64,000 bases of DNA from Periconia sp. R9002 (GCA_023627715.1 JAMAHW010000130.1:1-64000), one strand, 5' to 3'; counted from the first letter of the stretch, positions 22,600 to 35,638 are shown. Numbers and translations are program-made. Notes: generated from the sequence alone by a model not told the origin.

Positions 22600-25523
22600 A
22601 ATTGGGATATGTTGTTAGACACAATATAGAAAGAATCACCCTGCGAACTTGTCCTAATCATCAGCTAAACGCTTCAATCGCCAAAAGTCAACATGCTGGC
22701 CGTGATCCCAAACATCAGCTGTCCAGACTGTCATCGTTCGTCTATCAATCATGTCGTAAGATAGTTTGCTGACCCATCAAACCCAAACAGCTTCATCAGT
22801 TCAAGAAACCATCTGATCCTTGGTACAGTCTTTCGTCATTAAGACGCTACTTGGGACGACGGATTGCTTCGCTTGTTATGTTTAGAAACCACTCTGGCTG
22901 CATGTAGCCAAGAATGCTCACACGATATAGTTCTATCGGAAACAAAACATCCTAATCGCTTTTTTTGCGACAATAGTCATTCATATAGCAGATATTGACT
23001 CAACGTCAATCTCAGTGGATGATGACTGCGGCGGCGGTGGCGGACGGGACTACTAGATCCCGTTCATACTTACCAGTCTAGTGTAGGTGGTGTGTGTGGG
23101 TCAAACGGTGGTACAATTATTCAGACAGTGCTATTTTTACCTCCGTTTCGGTGTGGGTGGGAGGAGTTCATGGTTAAACATTGGAAAGTTGTAGTGGTTG
23201 GTGGATTGTTTTGCACTTTTTCCGTTATCTACGGTGATGGGGCGTTATACATTGTGTTTGTTACGAGCGTTTCGAGTGACAAAGTGGGAGGAAAACTTCG
23301 TGCCATGCGAATTCGTTCCAGGTGCTGACTCGTGGACGTCCATGTTACTATAGAAAAAGGGCTCTGAGTCCGTGCTCCCAGATATATTGCTAGATGGGGG
23401 CTAAGGAACTACTAGCTCAATCTAAAATCGATATCTCTCGATCGACCGTGTTTAATCTCAGTCCATGATCTTCAAGCCAGTGTTGATCGCGGCTCTTTTC
23501 AGTGGGTGATACCTGTTACTCGAAGCGGTTAGGACAATTGTAAGCCCGCTAGCGTTATGGACTCGTATTTCCATCTCTACTTAGTAGATATATATCATAT
23601 ATTTCCTGAGGTGTCTGTTTTCTCAACTATGAGGGAATAATTAAGATACATCATACGTGTAGCCCATACGGTGTACCATATCATGTGCCAGTTTATGTCT
23701 AGTTAGGTCGCCACGGTGTCTGTATTCTACTTAGGCACAATGGAAGCCGCCACTCCGCAGGTATACATCATCGGGCATGCTGTCCATCTCCAATCTAAAA
23801 TCACACCATTTGAAAGGGCATTGTGAGCGACTTTGCCTATTTCAAACTATCATCACCCCCAATCTCACTCGGAAAGAGGCCTGAGGTAGCGGGTGTGGCG
23901 CAGTTTTTCAACCTGTTCGTTACGCTGAGACAGATCGAGCAATTCTGAGCGATCCTCTCCGATGTTGGCTACACATTCTCGTGCGACTCAGCCCTCGACC
24001 CATATATCGATGAGGTATGGTGTTGAACTTTTCCGTGACGCCGTTTTCGCACCGACCTGATCAGGCTTTCTTTTCCCTTCCACCTGGAAATCCTGTTGGC
24101 TGCCGAATTCAGGCTCGGTCAGCCGAGCGAAGATGACAACGCCAAAGCCACCGCGCACGTATATCAACGTCTAGGCTGCAGTGTTCGTGTTGAGCTTTGC
24201 TATTCGTCACTGCAATCCAACTATTATCATCAGCCCTGATTTGGAATCGGTAAGCGGTGAGGAACCGATCCTGGATATGAGAAGGCAAACCGTAAATTTT
24301 TTTTCTGAAACATAGCCGTAGGGTGCGAGTTTTCACCTCTTGAAATTTTTTTTATTTGCTGTTATCGCGGTAAGAGAGAGGGCGCGAATAGTGGTCTGAG
24401 CTGTCGTCATGGCCGGGGCTTGGATTTTCCGCCCCTTGGCCTCGTATTGATGGCATCTTCCGTCTAGTAAAGGAGATAAGGCAAACATATCAAAGTGCTC
24501 CGTGGCCCTCTCATAAAGGCAAGGTGAATGGAGGGCGATATCCATTACTCCATGTCAAACCACGTGGGCTTGTTTGTTTCATGCGTGTATCGCATTTCTG
24601 CCGTCTCACTTCCTTCGTCAGCGATCCGTCCAACGATGCATAGATTCTTCCGTCCTGTCCACCCCAGCGCCACTGTCCCGACATCCCCACCTGCATTCTT
24701 GTTGCCCCATCGCAGCCCCGCTGTATGACAGTTACTGGATCTGAGTGGTATCCTAGGGCTTTCCTACGATATGGACTGCGCCTTACTAGGTATCTCGATT
24801 GGTGACTTGCTCCATGGCGCCAACGTTCACCGGAAAACAACACATCGTGCTTCAGAACCTGACCCATGAACAACGATCAGCCATTCCTTCCACCCTCTTG
24901 TCATTGCACGCAGCACCGTCTCATCACGGTATCGCTAACGCCTGTTGAGTTGGCAATCCTAAGCCTTCGGGAGGCCGCCTAAACCCTTCTGATGATGGGA
25001 CCGGAAGCCATCCGGTAGCGCGTACGATTCACCACTCGAGCCACGTTAGACCCACCGTCACTTTTCCGTCCGGTTACAAGATAGGGCTGCGAATAAGAAA
25101 GCAAGGCCGTGGGCACTCTGGCCTTTCATGATAGCATACTAGGCACACACTGCGTTGATGTTGTAATCGCTGACGGGCAGTGCAGCGCTGCCATATCCAA
25201 TGGAGACATGCCTGTTTCGCCATGCAAGTCTTCGCTGTAGCTGCACCCCTCCTCGGGGACACGGTGTGCGTTGGTAGTCCCGATGTCCTGAATTCGGAAG
25301 CCTATGGGCAGAGCCTCTCCGGTAAAGACCCTCTTGTGGCCAGATTCATATACCGCCGTTTCATCTCGAGATGTACTCGCTGCCGCAATAGTGTGTTTTG
25401 CTCAAAGAATATTGAAGTGCAGCGACACCGTCAATGAGTCGTGATTTTGTTACACTGCCGTTCAGGGTAACACGTCCAGATCAGAATAGTAGTCGAGATG
25501 ATTCGACCCAAGTAGCTAACACG
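22600..25523. other. Gene-poor stretch with a possible decayed gene
   Basis: About 2.9 kb with no intact gene. Stretches at 23740-24239 look protein-coding but broken (listed separately). The remaining small frames, including 24511-24873 minus (120 codons), have no family resemblance. Confidence 0.5.
23740..24239 (+). pseudogene. Possible remnant of an unidentified gene
   Basis: Three protein-like segments follow each other in different frames. First, MEAATPQVYIIGHAVHLQS from the ATG at 23740. Second, after a +2 frame change near 23817, a run containing VAQFFNLFVTLRQIEQF, then an in-frame TGA at about 23947, then AILSDVGYTFSCDSALDPYIDE. Third, after an intron-like GT..CAG stretch, FHLEILLAAEFRLGQPSEDD and KATAHVYQRLG, ending at 24239. 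Composition is aliphatic and aromatic as in a folded enzyme, but I do not recognise the family. It may be a decayed gene, or open sequence by chance. Confidence 0.25.
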
Positions 25524-26519
25524 ATGGTGAGCGATGCTTTCTTTTTCTTTTTCACGGGGTGACTTTGCAGACTGACTTAGCTTTAGGGTGACCACCACGA
25601 CCACGATACAAACGAACCGGTGACAGAGCATGTCTACTATCAAGATTCACAATATATGCTGTCACATCCTACGGTTCATCAGCAGCATTTCACTTCGTCA
25701 TCACCACCAACGTACGCGAGTCCAACGCTTCCGCCTTCAGTGCGAGCAGCTTGGGATGCAGAAAGAGCGACTTATGGGACGACATCAATGCTGCCCACCA
25801 ACGGTCATGACTTATCGACTCAACCGATTCAAGACTCTGGCAGAGACGACGATGCACAACAATACGAAGAAAGCTCGCATGCTCCAAATGAAAGATCGTA
25901 TGGTGCATCTGACCACCATACCACCCCGTACATCAACGTGGGCCAAGATTATTATCACACTTCTACGGGGCTGTCACCCGATGATTGGTATCATTATCTG
26001 ATGGGTCAGCCATATGCGTAAGTTGGACAACAAAACATCATGGAGTAAACGATACTAAAGGCTCACAGAATACGCGGATCAGAGGAAGAGACATTTTGGC
26101 AGACTTCTTTTCATCATGAATTGCCGTCGGCGCCTACAGGATCGTACAATGGCCCCTCCGAAATCGGCACCGAGTCTTCGGGTGGTCTGGAAAGTAATGA
26201 ATCTTCAGTGACCTGGTATGTATGTCAGTAAACCAAGTGGTAATTGGTCCTTACAATATGCAGTAACATACCTCCCAATATAACTGACACAACAAATCCA
26301 CCCGGTGATATATCATGCCATCTCTGTGGTAGAGTACTGCGTGGGGAGTATGCGAGAGGAAACCTTGTACGGCACAAAAGGACTTGCCATTCCGAAAATG
26401 TCTTCCTTTGCGAAGTAGAAGGCTGCAGCCGTCAGTACCGGCGATCTGATGCGAGGACACATCATTACAAGAAGAGCCACCCGGAACTCAAGATTCCGTC
26501 AAATCGAAATAGCATCTAA
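25524..26519 (+). CDS. C2H2 zinc-finger protein (paralogue 1)
   Basis: Probable DNA-binding protein of an unnamed fungal family. Proposed exons 25524-25526, 25587-26017, 26069-26215 and 26264-26519 give 278 residues. The first coding exon would be only the ATG, followed by a GTGAGC donor; without it the first in-frame ATG of exon 2 is at 25656. The N-terminal about 190 residues are Ser/Thr/Tyr/His-rich and probably disordered. The C-terminus holds an unusual finger (Cys212-x2-Cys215, then 15 residues, His231-x4-His236, with GEYARGNLVRH) and a classical one (Cys243-x4-Cys248...His261-x4-His266, with YRRSDARTHH). The gene at 31037 shares this two-finger layout. No transcription target can be inferred. 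Confidence 0.78.
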
Positions 26520-29500
26520 ATCGGGATTCTTTTTTTTTTCTTGGGTTGCGTATCACACGGTCAATGAATGAACTGTGAACAAGACCCTAGCGGTTATGTC
26601 CAAAGGAGAGGACCAGAGGCGGAGCAGAGGGTGCATTTAGCTGGTTATTGGTATGTTGAACTCTAGGTATAGGATCGTTTGGTACAGGGTCGTTTAGTGT
26701 CGAGACATTACGTAGTGTGGCGTATTGAGACACTGATAATGTACTGTAACCACCCTAGTTGCAATTAGCTAACTTTGTACCCGCTATATAGGTATAATGC
26801 GAGGCGTTTGATATCGTTCTCTTTTTCTTGGATCCTCTTTCAGTGCATTGTTTTCTATCAAACTCATGGCCTATTCTTTGCTGATTTCTTGTTTGTATTT
26901 TTTTTTTTCATTCCACGGCATCGGGGACCGCCACTGAAAAAGCTTCAGGTTTTAGTGACAGCGCTTTCTCAGAAACGACTTGTGCGTTACACAATGTACA
27001 CGCAGTGAAATCGATTCTCGGTTGCAAGGCTCGACGTTAGGGCAAGGCTGGAATGGTCATGAATGCTTGCGCTCAGATATAATTCTGAATAGCCGCAAGG
27101 GCGATAGTCGTCCATGCGTATAATTTTTTCTCGTTTTCTGGTTTTTCTTCGGCCTGGACTTGCTTGGATCCAATCAAGATGAAACTCTATGACACCATAC
27201 GAGTGTGCTGAGGTTAGCGTCTTCGGTATGAAGTAAATATGGGAAGTGATTTGTAGTCTACCATACCTATGAATTTGTGATAGTATTAGCAGAAACATGC
27301 GCGACACATTTCAACTTTTGCAAGACTCTTCACTGCATTATATGCAACGTCGCACAACACATATACATCCAAGAATATTGGAAGGGAAATGCATACCGAG
27401 CTCGTGCTCTAGCGCTGCACTTCATCTTCGTGCCCATCATGCCCGACGATCATTTTTTTTAGTCGCGAAATGCAAAACCACCGGCACCCGCTTTTTCGGG
27501 TTTCCCAATTCCTCGCCCAACCAGGGCTTACCACGATGCTGGGCAGGCGCAGGATATTTCCGCAAATAGGTCGACGCCCAATTGGCGTGGCCGAAATTCT
27601 CACCGATCAGTGGAAGTTGCTTCATGCGTCATTTTTCGTGGAATGTTGCCCAAGGTAGAACGAGCCCAAAATGAGGAGAAAAAACATGGATTTTTTTTTC
27701 TTTCTTTCGTGTTGTCTGTTCACTGAGTGTGTGCGCATGAGAAGGTATGAGGGTTTTCTTTCCCTTTCTATCGGGACATTGAGGAAAGAGCGGTGTACAC
27801 GTGGACACACATACACACATATGCGGACTACATAATGTAAGTAGCGATAAAATCGGGTGTACATTCATTAGATTCTTACAATGGGTGGTCTGTGGATCAT
27901 TCGAGTTTCGAATTAAGAGGATAGAAGAAATTTTGATTACTGAAACAAACTATTTTTTGCAGTGAAAGAGGGAGAATCATCCACAATATTATGCAACCGG
28001 TGTGCTGCACTGTGCATGTCACAAAGTCACTCTCCCTCCAAAGGATGCTGTACTAGAATATTATAACTACAACCAAACAAATCCCCCCGGAAGAACTTTC
28101 CGATGACTACATAACGGGTAGTTGCATTGGAAGCACCTTCTGATGCTGCTCCTACCACGATGCTAGTGACTGCGTAGGGCTGTGTTACCACCACGCCACC
28201 AACGGATATGTACGACATAAATCATCCGCGAATGGTAACACGTGGGTGCTACGTTCCGCCGCAAATACTCTATTGATCCTCCAAAAGCTCCTCACCGGAA
28301 CGTAGTGCCGGTGGAGGATTAGGTTTGAGGCGCTGGGTGAAAAATGTACGACATGCACTCTTGGAACTCAATTGTGCCCCACGCGTGGTGATTTGCTCAG
28401 ATTATTGAGGCGTGGGGGTACAGGAAAAATGCATGATTGGCTCTGTACGCTATGAAATCATATATGAGCAACCCTGGACTGTCGTGGCATTAGTGAACAG
28501 TCGGTAAGTGAGAAATCAAAAACGTGGTTATACATATAGGTTTACTCCCAAACCACCCTTGTCACCTCATGTGGCTTGAGTAACAGCTCTACATGTTTCC
28601 TTTTCCAAACACTGGCTTAAAGAGTTTATGGCTATCATCAACGCACTATATCATTAGTCCTTGATATCCATCAGCGGCGCACAATTTTGATGAATCGAAA
28701 TTAGAAAAAAGCTACCCTCGTGTCACCTGCTTCTTATATAGTGTGTCTGTCTGTGCAGTCACTTCCTTTAAACGGTGAAGATGGGTAGAACCATTTGGAT
28801 GCTTTCGTTAGGTCTGGTTCTGTACCCACCATCTAGCTTGTAAACAGTTTTTCCAATAGCTGCCAAGAAGCAATCACGGTCAAATTTCTTGGGCCACCGT
28901 TTAGTCTCCAGGATTGCGACATACAGCTGAAAACAGAAGTGTTTGCGATGTATTCTAGGTCGCAACTATTGTGATTCATCCTCTAAATGGGTGCCGATTT
29001 GTCAATGTTGTGGCGCGGTCTTACCACCGTGAGCGAAGTAGAAAAGGTGCTGATTCATTGCTTAGCCGGTGACTTAGCACCCGTGGTTTCCATTAGCGGG
29101 CGGATGCATGATAGGAAATTCAAAATGACAGGGTTGCGTCTGATGGGGATGTTTTTAGAGTCGTAATGTCAATTGCGCGGCAACTTTGGGTGTATAACAG
29201 CGAAACACCATTTGCCTGTTAACAGAGCACATGGACAGGGCATAAAGAAGCTGTTGGGTGTCGATCGAAATATTTCATGGTGGTACCAAGACGTACGAAA
29301 AAAATAAAAGAAGTTCGCGTTCGGCAAGTAGACAAATATACGCCTCATTTGTGCGGTGAAAAGGATAGGAGTGACAGGGAAGGACGCGATCATGTATATG
29401 TATGTACTATGTAGGCATAATGCATGCTTATCGAAAACATTAGATGCGTGAAGAAAATACGCCTGCAACGCTATATGTACATTATACAGTACGGTAGCTA

Positions 29501-31036
29501 CTATAGTTCGGAGGTGTTGCGGGAGCGAAGGATTCGGGCCATGATTTGTTGATGTAGTCGCTCGGGAGTAAGGGTCGGGTCGGTCCGATTTGCTTGTTCA
29601 CTGAGCTAGCCGCCAGCCCGATCTCGATGGCTGTGCCGTATAGGGGTAGCGAAAACACCTGCCACTGGATATTGAGAATTGGTGAGATTGGGAACAAAGA
29701 ATTTGTTATACGGGCTTATTCAGGGTTTGACGTGAGATTTTCTACCATAATCTAGACGTTGAATATGCCAGAGTTTGTAAAAAATGGAGGTGTGCACAAA
29801 GTCCAAAATAAACAAATCAAATCTATGAACTTTGTCGTGTAAAGTATCATCTGTGTAAGGTACATAATTCGATAACATTCCCCACTTGTGTTCAAGAATT
29901 CCTGTCCTCAAGGGAACGTTTGGAAGGAGATACAGTACAGTGTCATACACCGCCCAATAACACCTCCATGAAGTGTGATGTGCTAGAAGAATGGCCTGCA
30001 GCTCTTGGGTCAATGGGACAATCTACTTCCCGATTAGCCTCGTGCATTCCGTTAGCTAGGCTTATGTGTTAGGCACCAGGGCTGGCCAAAAGTTTGTATG
30101 AGGCTGAAAAAGCAGCGGTCAGCCATCGCGTCGAATCAGGGGCTAGACCTAAGGATTTTTTTGTTTGCTCCATTGTGACTTCTAGAAGTGTAGGCTCTTG
30201 GAAGCGTGGGCATCTGTGAACCTCTCCTTGCTTCCTAAGTGGTATGGCCTTATACTGCGCAGTCAATCCTAAGGCGATAAGAACTTGGTATATATGAGTG
30301 TTAGCCAGGGTGCCTATAGTCTTACCACGCATAAGGGTAACACCACAGACTGCAATAGGTTATCATGCTGTTACGTGATGATTTTGTGGCGTACACAACA
30401 CGAGGAGGTTTGGAACACTCGCCGGAAACGTGGGAAGACGAGGATTCGTGTTCTTGCCCACACGGTCCACTAGAGTGTAGACCAAAACTTCTTATTTGCT
30501 TTAAATGGGTGACAGGATATGCTTCACAAACGTTGGATACCGTTCTCGGAGGGTGCTGTGGCCTATAAATATTACATATATGCAGCAGAGATCCCCGTAT
30601 CTTCCAGGCAAGAGTTTCCATCCGCAACCCCCATCTCAACCGCCCTCGCTATCCCGCTCTTGATAATCGCAAATACCGAAGGTATACAGACCCCAACCCC
30701 ATACGTAATGCGCGCTTCTGACCATGCAAGTCTAGGTGGTTTATGCTCGCAGCTGATCCTGTCGAGGGACCAACCTGTCCGCACTTAGATGCAGTGCTCC
30801 AACACTGCGCGCATACCCGTAATATTCAGTGTCACCAAGCTCTGCCGGAAGAGTCTTCCGGACATAGTTCCATCCAAACGCTTGAACAGTATCGCATCTT
30901 CATTATCGATTCGGTCGCCACAGCTTTGTAGAGGAGGGGCAGGTGCGAGGGGTGGTTTCCGATCGCTTCCCTATTTATAAGCTTGGATTAATCCGAGTAT
31001 TTGGTGGACTGCATAACACAAGGCACTTTCTCAAAC
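26520..31036. other. Gene-poor stretch between the zinc-finger paralogues
   Basis: About 4.5 kb in which I support no gene. Several open frames of 60-100 codons exist on both strands (27437-27625 minus, 28027-28218 minus, 29720-30013 minus, 30069-30332 minus), without recognisable domains, flanking introns or consistent coding bias. The last 70 bases carry the promoter of the second zinc-finger gene. Confidence 0.5.
30974..30980 (+). promoter_or_regulatory. TATA-like box of zinc-finger gene 2
   Basis: TTTATAA 57 bp before the ATG at 31037; plausible but short distance. Confidence 0.3.
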
Positions 31037-32043
31037 ATGCCAACGGAAACGTTCTACAACGCATACCCAGAGGAGGGCTGGCAAAAAGAATTGTGGGATG
31101 GCACGTCGACCCCGTCGCCGCAGGAATACCCGGCTCAAGAGGGTTACTACAACGACGCCGAAGGATACATCGGTCAAAACATTGGCTTTCCATCCACTGC
31201 ATTTGGTATATACGACACCGACGTGTCAACGGGCAATAACTACACGCAGGCTTGTCAACAGCCACGGCAAGGCCCCAACCACGGCACCTACCAACCTTTA
31301 CCCTTCACCAGCCATGGCGAGTTTCCAGCAAACATTTTCCCATTAAGTCCAGCGCCATCAGATTCATACGCTTCACCACAATTCCACCACGTGGAAAAGC
31401 CATCAGCAGTCCAGTTGTAAGTACAGAGCCACCTTCTCCACCAATTTCAACGGCCAAGAAGAAGAGAAAAAAAGGCAAAACATATACTAACCACGCGAAC
31501 AGAGCCCGCGAGCAAGAGCCCGCCCCGCTAGACAAATGGCCGCAAACGACGTACCTGTTCGACGAACCCACGACGCCCTCTTCGACCTCGACGAGATCGA
31601 GCAGCACGATGATCACGCCCTCATACACCACCAACCCTCCCACCTCGCAACCCCAACACTACACACCCGCCTCACCCCACCCGCCAACCTCTCTCCATCC
31701 ACCAACCTCTCTCCCTTCCGCCCCTTCTCTACCCCCTTCCTCCACCACATCCACCCCCTCCTCCACCCCGACCCCGACCCCGACCGCGACCGCGACCGCG
31801 ACAACCCCCCAACCCCCCAAATCCATAACCGTAACCTGCGAATGCGGCGAACAGCTCCACGGCCCGCACGCCAACGGCAACCTCAACCGCCACCGGCGCT
31901 CGCTCAAGTGCTCGACGTCGAACGGGAAAAAGCAGGTCATCATCATGTGCGAGAGCTGCGCGACGCCGTTTCGACGCTCCGACGCGCTGTTGAATCATCG
32001 GCGCAAGAAGCACGGGGCGCCGCCTGCTACGCCGCGGACGTAG
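31037..32043 (+). CDS. C2H2/C2HC zinc-finger protein (paralogue 2)
   Basis: Probable nuclear DNA-binding protein related to the gene at 25524. Exons 31037-31416 and 31503-32043 give 306 residues. The N-terminal half is Tyr/Pro/Gly/Gln-rich (disordered), then a Ser/Thr/Pro tract encoded by C-rich DNA that includes PTPTPTATATATT from a 6-bp CCGACC-type microsatellite. The finger pair sits at the end: Cys239-x-Cys241, 15 residues including GPHANGNLNRH (His257), then x5-Cys263, so the first finger is C2HC-like; and a classical finger Cys276-x2-Cys279...His292-x4-His297 with FRRSDALLNH. The start is the first ATG of the frame; no ATG precedes it in frame. The expandable repeat in the linker suggests length variation between strains. 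Confidence 0.85.
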
Positions 32044-33572
32044 GTTGCTGGATCAAAGGGTGGGGATAGTGGGAGGTTTTGAGGGGGGATGATGGTGGGT
32101 GATGGAGTGTTTGTTGGTGTTTGGATGATGTAGTGGAGGGAGGAGGAAGGATGGGGATGAAGGGACATCCGTTTGAATTTTTCTTGTCATGCCTTTTCTT
32201 TTCCCTTTTTTTTCTCCCTTTTGTTCACCTTCTTTTCTTTAGAACTCAATCTGTTCAACAACGGGTACTGTCGACCTTGAATGGCAATTTGCGATGCAAA
32301 GTATTAAAACTAGAACCACCAACCAATTCCCCCTCCTTCGTTGGAAAAGCCATTTGGCAAGATTTTTGGAGTTTAAATTTCTTTCTTTTCTTTCTGTTCG
32401 CTACCTACTCTTTCTTTCTTTTTTTTATTGGATGTGTTATGTTGGGTTGAGTTAATGATACTTACTTACCACACACGCCCTTCGCTGGAAAAACCATTTA
32501 GCAAGATTTTGGGGTTTTTTTTTCTCATTTCTTTTCTCGTTCGTTCACGTCTTCGTTTTGCTTTTCTTCTTGGGTTAGTAGGGAGGTTTTGTTTTTTTGG
32601 TTAGGTTGACTTTAGGTGATTAGTCTTATCCTTTTTAGTATTACTTATATTACTATGCCCTATGCTTCTTTTGAGTGACGTCTGGCGTGCCTTGTGTGTT
32701 AGAACTGTGAAGTAAGTGAGTTCGGAGCAACTTTGGTGATGAATAGTTTGGGCTGTGTTGGGTTGGCTTGGGAAAGAGGATGTGTAGTAGGTGTGTACGT
32801 TGGTATGTATATGTATATGCGTGTGTTGTGTGTGGATATTAAAATAATGAAATAACAACAAGTTACATACCCTTGTCACAAACATATACTTTATCAGTAC
32901 AGCCACAAGGCAGGCTAAACCTCACCCTCTTTCCTTACTCCATAAAGTAACAGACGCCACGTGTGAAAAGCAAACTATGTAGAGAAGAAACCTTATTGTC
33001 TCCGAGGATTCCTGGTCGAGAAAGTGGATACGATACGGCCGAACAAGTCCATACATACATAAGCACAAGATGAGAGGGAGAGAGAATTGCAAGTGGCTTT
33101 ACGTATAATATATTAGATATTCGAGCATTTGTACATTACGTCGTGAGGTATATACATATTGAAGAAAGAGAAAACGCGAGAGGAACATCGCTAATTATGA
33201 TTAGAAGTCGGACGTTTTTGGGCGTTGTGAGATGTAGCAAAATCGAAGTCTGCTACGGATGATTGACAAACGAAAAAAATGATTAAGGTAGGGAAAGGAA
33301 AGAGGTATCGTTCGCAAAGATCGATGAACCAGGACAAAATCAGGTTTGTGGTACATTTGTGGACATGGAACGAAAAACGCCTTTCAACCGACTCCAGATA
33401 AAACTTCGGGAATGATGCAGGAAGATGCTTCAAAAAAGACCGTTGGGTGTTAGCAATGCGCGTAGATATCTCCCATGGAAAGTCCAGATTAGGTAGGTAT
33501 TAGAGAGCCGCCCAGAATGAGTTTTGCAATATTCATCATTAGTCGCCAAAAAACCAAGACCGAAAAAAAAAA
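32044..33572. other. Intergenic region, zinc-finger 2 to vezatin-like gene
   Basis: Two convergent 3' flanks. T-rich; contains an imperfect direct repeat (32335-32374 and 32479-32517). No supported gene. Confidence 0.55.
32335..32517 (+). repeat. Imperfect tandem duplication, unit about 144 bp
   Basis: A 40-bp core at 32335-32374 recurs at 32479-32517 with a few differences, mostly transitions (GTT/GCT, AAG/AAA, TGG/TAG). T-rich DNA after each core is also loosely alike. Confidence 0.7.
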
Positions 33573-35638
33573 TCAAATGCTCGTTATCCGTGCGTTGGGA
33601 CCAACGCGCTGTGGTCTAAGGTTGATGACTGATTCCAGTTCTTTGAGCATGTTGTTGCTCGCGTCCCGCTGTTCTCGTGCAGACGCTTGTCGTGCTCGAT
33701 CTTCCATTATCTTGTGCATTCGCTCCTCTCTCGTCATTGTCAATCTCGTCTTCGGAATGGCAATGGCTTCAAATATTTCATCGTCGGAATTACTCCCGAT
33801 GCTCGGAGGAGCGGATTGTTGTGGACTCAGGGTTTCGCCATTTAGTGCACGAAGTGCGTCCATGGGAGTCCCCTCTTCAACGGCAGTTAAGCCGCCGAGA
33901 CTTGGTACGGGGGATCGCAAACCACTGGACGCCATCGATATCCGTCGTTCCTGGCGATCGATGTTCACCGCTAAAGCGCTTCTACCGGCCTCCCAAGCTT
34001 GAACCAGATTCTTGAGATCCGCCCCAATCGAGTCGTATTGAGACATGAGATGTGCTCCCAGGTCAGAGACGTCATCCGATTCTTCCAAGCTCTTGTGGGA
34101 TTCTTCACGAAGAATTTGCATTTTAGCTTGCAGGCCGCGGATGCCTTGAGATAAACCACCTAGCTTCCGGACAGAGTTGCGGAGTCGATCCCGGTTCGGC
34201 GTCGATTGCACTTTTAGAGGAGAGGGAAGAACAAACTGCTCCTCTTCTGCGAGTACACGATTGAATTTCTCACTCCATTCTCCCGTAGTTGTAGCAAGAG
34301 TTGTCAGTGAGTCCACGACCGTGCTCCACCGTGCGAAATCTTGCTTCCCACTGTCTGCTTCAAGTGCTAGCAAGGAGCATAGGTACACCCGTCTCAAGGT
34401 GAACAATCGGTATTGCAGTACTCTTAGGACTTTCAACGTCTCGGCGTCCTCGAACTCTGCTTCTGAGTAGCCTTGAGAGGCATCCTGCAAGTCTGGATTG
34501 CTCACGTCATACACATCAAGGTACTTTTCCAGGTCATCTTCTTCGATCAAGCCCTTCAGTTGACCGCATTGTTCGGAAAATATGGGTATTGTCTCGGCGA
34601 ATGCAGCCCGTAGATTCTTGCGCAATCGTTGGCAACGCCGACTTTGGCCTTTTTCTTCGAGCCTCGAAATGGGTGGAAGGGGACTGCTTCTGTAACGATG
34701 TCAGTCAGTTATTGCGCATTACCTATTTCGATGTTTTGTTTACATACAAACGATAGCCCCTTGAAACAAGTTCTACCTCTTGAATCAACGCTAGAGCTGA
34801 TGACGTCGATGCTTCGAATGCTTGAAGATTTGTGACTAGAGTCGAAACACCATCCACAGCTTGGTGACGTAAATACTGGAGCCGTTGTCGACGAAGGTAG
34901 GCATAGATAGCCGTAGCTATGGCCGCAAACACTAAGAGGACCACTGCGACGCGCGTCTTGTTGGCCCGCCTCCTCGACCAATGTAGAACCCATACCAATA
35001 CAAAGGCAGTAGCGGCGGTGAGCAATGCGCCATTCACACTGACAGTAGCCACGAGAAACTCTTGTGGCCCAGTGGGGCTATTTGCGGCGGCGAAATTGGG
35101 GAGCCCGGCCGTCCGCAGACCACCAGGTTCATTCAATAGCTGGGAGGCGACGATTAGGTACCGAAAGTGTTCGAGGAAACGTAAGTTGTCGGCGCGTCCG
35201 AGTCGCGAATTGAGTGCTTTCTGTAAGAAAGATGATGAGCGAGGTGATGGAGAATGTAGTTGGGCAAGTTACGTACAGAGCAAGCGCTGTGGATGCGCGA
35301 TACGGAGCCATGGTGGGTGGTGGAGACGCGCAACGGGCGCGGGAGCTTGTCTCGTATGCGTGACTGCAGCGTCGACGGCCCCCGAGGGGCGAAGTTGAGG
35401 ATGTCTGCGGGTGGTGATGAGGCTGTCGTGGAGGTGGGAGAGGGTGGGGTGGAGCCTCGGCCGGTGCCTGTTATGGCCGTTAACAGAAAGACCAAGGAAC
35501 GAGATGGAGAGCGAGGCCGACGAGTGGGATTCCGTGCTGGGCTGGGCTGGACTCGGCTGCTGCGTGGCACCGAGTGGCGGCTTGCTTACCTTCGAGAAGC
35601 TCTGCCAGCGGTGAGTCTGTTGGAATCACTTGCTCCAT
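33573..35638 (-). CDS. Vezatin-family membrane protein
   Basis: Member of the vezatin/Inp2-like family (myosin-binding motif of peroxisomes); yeast Inp2 links peroxisomes to myosin V for inheritance. Exons on the minus strand: 35638-35590, 35467-35277, 35220-34748 and 34689-33573, giving 609 residues. The N-terminus is MEQVIPTDSPLAELLEG, then a Ser/Pro linker, then LGRADNLRFLEHFRYLIVASQLLNE. Two membrane helices follow (about 138-160 and 170-189) separated by a basic RRRANK loop. A long helical cytosolic region comes next (EVELVSRGYRL; RLRKNLRAAFAETIPIF), then a Ser/Pro segment and a charged C-terminal helix (MTREERMHKIMEDRARQA). The third intron (donor GTATGT at 34747) joins SRGYRL to SSPLPPISRLEEKG. 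Opposite-strand open frames at 35260-35888 are shadows. Confidence 0.88.

Noticed and set aside
27437..27625. 62-codon minus-strand frame starting MKQLPLIGENFGHANW
   Set aside because: Looks protein-like but is short, isolated and without relatives that I recognise.
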